Of a DNA stretch of 7,126 bases, positions 5,664 to 7,126 are shown piece by piece. Numbering within the stretch: position 1 is the stretch's first letter; every line of letters starts with the position of its first letter. The position numbers were made by a program, and so were the translations under genes. This DNA is from Bacillota bacterium (GTDB taxonomy: Bacteria > Bacillota > Syntrophomonadia > Syntrophomonadales > Syntrophomonadaceae), in contig JAGFXV010000070.1 in assembly GCA_017861475.1 (NCBI GenBank), positions 1 to 7,126 on the forward strand. The letters run 5' to 3'. A model generated the notes under the pieces. That model saw only the letters and a list, made by a program, of their open reading frames with translations. It ran no database searches and was not told where the DNA came from.

Positions 5664-7091
5664 CTAGTAGCTGTGCTGCGGGGTGCGGGAATGATTCTTT
5701 TTCCGGGATGGACTGGCGTTACGACGATAGCCGTTATTGTTCTCTTTGGGTGTTCGGACATTCTTGACATGAATCGGCGGCGCCTCAGTCAAAACCGGCA
5801 AGGGTTTCTCTTCCGGCTCACGGGTCATTATCTTAAGGGCAGCCGCCATCAAGGTTTCAGAATCATATTCGTCCAGCAAGCCCTTGGCTAAAGCACGATA
5901 GGCCTGAATCTCTGCTAGGCCACACACTTCCAACAGATTATTCACAACCGCCTGCTGTAAACCGGCCAAAGCATCACTGGGCGTAGGCATGGGTATGCGG
6001 CTGATCTTATGTTTGATTGATTCTTCAATGTACTTCAAATGGCTCATTTCCCGGGTCGTCACAAATGTAATGGCCAACCCGGTTTCGCCTGCCCGGCCAG
6101 TCCTTCCGATACGGTGGACATACCACTCCGCGTCCTGAGGTATATCAAAGTTATAGATATGAGTCACCCCGCTGATATCAAGTCCCCGGGCGGCTACATC
6201 GGTGGCCACTAAAATATCGATCGTTCCGGCCTTAAATTTTCGCATTACTGTATCTCGCTGACTCTGGGTCAAATCCCCATGGATACCATCGGCCGAGTAT
6301 CCCCTTTTGCTTAGGGCTTCGGCGATTTCATCGACCCGACGCTTGGTGCGGCCAAAGACGATGGCCATGTCGGGATTCTGCATATCCAGCAGGCGGCACA
6401 GGACATCCAGCTTCTTGCCCTCCGGCACCTCCATATACTGCTGTTCGGTATTGACCACTGTCACCGCCCGTGGATTGATATGGACCATCTCCGGATTTTG
6501 CATGAACTCACTGGTAAGGTTGCGAGTATGCAAAGGCATGGTGGCAGAAAACAACAGGCTCTGACGTTCCTGGGGGGCTTGCCGGAGTATTTCTTCGATA
6601 TCCTCTTTGAAGCCCATATTGAGCATCTCGTCAGCTTCATCCAATACCAGCACGCTGATCCGATCCAGCCGAATCGTACGTCGACGAAGATGATCCATCA
6701 GCCGGCCTGGAGTTCCTACGATTATCTGGGGGCGGTTTTTAAGGGCACGTATCTGGCGTTCCATCTCCTGTCCTCCATAGATAGGCAGAGAACGGATTTT
6801 TTTATGGCTGCCTATCTTATTGAGTTCTTCCGCCACCTGCATCGCTAACTCGCGGGTGGGGACGATAACCAGTCCCTGAACATGCGGCAGCTCCGGCTGG
6901 CATTTATCAACCAATGGTATCCCATAGGCAGCCGTTTTTCCGGTCCCGGTTTGGGCCAGGCCAATTACATCGCGGCCCGTCATCGCCAAAGGAATGGTCA
7001 TCTCCTGTATAGGAGTGGGTTCTTCAAAACCCATATTACTAAGTGCAGATATGATGGTCGGGTCTATTTTGAGTTCTTGAAAATTTAACAT
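5664..7091 (-). CDS. cshA: DEAD-box ATP-dependent RNA helicase, CshA type
   Basis: 475 residues. CshA helicases unwind RNA duplexes with ATP and act in cold adaptation, ribosome assembly and mRNA decay in Gram-positives. All motifs are intact: Q-motif PTPIQ (25-29), Walker A AQTGTGKT (46-53), PTRELA (78-83), TPGR (127-130), DEAD (151-154), SAT (182-184), IVFGRTK (244-250), HGDLTQ (271-276), ATDVAARGLD (296-305) and HRIGRTGR (326-333). The C-terminal part matches B. subtilis CshA in style: QQ-x-V after the helicase core, an AAALKIMTREPEE segment (416-428), TEAPP (435-439), then a basic, disordered tail of about 35 residues likely to bind RNA. There is no DbpA-type RRM. AGGAG lies 11 bases before the ATG, slightly far. 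Only 35 bases of leader are in view, so cold-shock control cannot be judged. It is probably monocistronic, since a 245-bp gap with a hairpin separates it from the hydrolase. Confidence 0.96.
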   Translation of the reverse strand: MLNFQELKIDPTIISALSNMGFEEPTPIQEMTIPLAMTGRDVIGLAQTGTGKTAAYGIPLVDKCQPELPHVQGLVIVPTRELAMQVAEELNKIGSHKKIRSLPIYGGQEMERQIRALKNRPQIIVGTPGRLMDHLRRRTIRLDRISVLVLDEADEMLNMGFKEDIEEILRQAPQERQSLLFSATMPLHTRNLTSEFMQNPEMVHINPRAVTVVNTEQQYMEVPEGKKLDVLCRLLDMQNPDMAIVFGRTKRRVDEIAEALSKRGYSADGIHGDLTQSQRDTVMRKFKAGTIDILVATDVAARGLDISGVTHIYNFDIPQDAEWYVHRIGRTGRAGETGLAITFVTTREMSHLKYIEESIKHKISRIPMPTPSDALAGLQQAVVNNLLEVCGLAEIQAYRALAKGLLDEYDSETLMAAALKIMTREPEEKPLPVLTEAPPIHVKNVRTPKENNNGYRRNASPSRKKNHSRTPQHSY

Positions 7092-7126
7092 TTATAATGG
7101 TTCTCCTAAATATTTTTTTATTAGTA

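Noticed and set aside
6307..7088. Plus-strand open frames inside the helicase region (6307-6564, 6480-6848, 6882-7088)
   Set aside because: They are antisense to highly conserved DEAD-box motifs; coding constraint on the helicase explains their length.

Overview
The window holds six protein-coding genes, all on the minus strand. Read in the direction of transcription (right to left) they are: a CshA-type DEAD-box RNA helicase (5664-7091), an RdmC-like alpha/beta hydrolase (4507-5418), a small rifampin ADP-ribosyltransferase Arr (4025-4441), a multi-pass membrane protein ending in a LuxR-type DNA-binding domain (3021-3887), a membrane-anchored M20 metallopeptidase of the CPS1/PM20D1 type (1437-2888), and a dCache-GGDEF diguanylate cyclase whose 3' end runs off the left edge (1-1299). 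Every gene has a purine-rich AGGAG-type ribosome binding site. No RNA genes, CRISPR arrays or insertion sequences are visible.

The organism is most likely a low-to-mid GC Gram-positive of the Clostridia. Reasons are the strong AGGAG Shine-Dalgarno sites, a helicase matching Bacillus/Clostridia CshA along its full length including the C-terminal TEAPP-type segment, a Firmicute-like short Arr, and a membrane LuxR regulator. This is inference from protein style, not from a phylogenetic marker. Base composition is uneven: sampled lines give roughly 50% GC in the hydrolase and about 40-45% in the M20 gene, but only about 31% in arr, which suggests that arr arrived separately.

Right part (4442-7126): cshA is a housekeeping RNA-remodelling gene. 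The 245-bp gap after it contains a strong hairpin whose T-run lies on the plus strand, opposite to every gene here. The hydrolase and arr follow, 65 bp apart, with no clear terminator between them.

Left part (1-4024): the membrane LuxR regulator and the M20 enzyme form the most interesting pair. The 132-bp gap between them carries two perfect palindromes of the same build (TRRGAA-N4-TTCYYA), 35 bp centre to centre. The nearer one overlaps the -35 of a plausible promoter for the M20 gene, about where class II LuxR-type activator boxes sit. A testable reading is that the membrane LuxR protein senses a hydrophobic or membrane-associated signal and switches on an extracytoplasmic N-acyl-amino-acid or peptide hydrolase. 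The following gene, a Cache-GGDEF protein, also senses the outside and would feed into c-di-GMP, but nothing in the sequence ties it to the same circuit.
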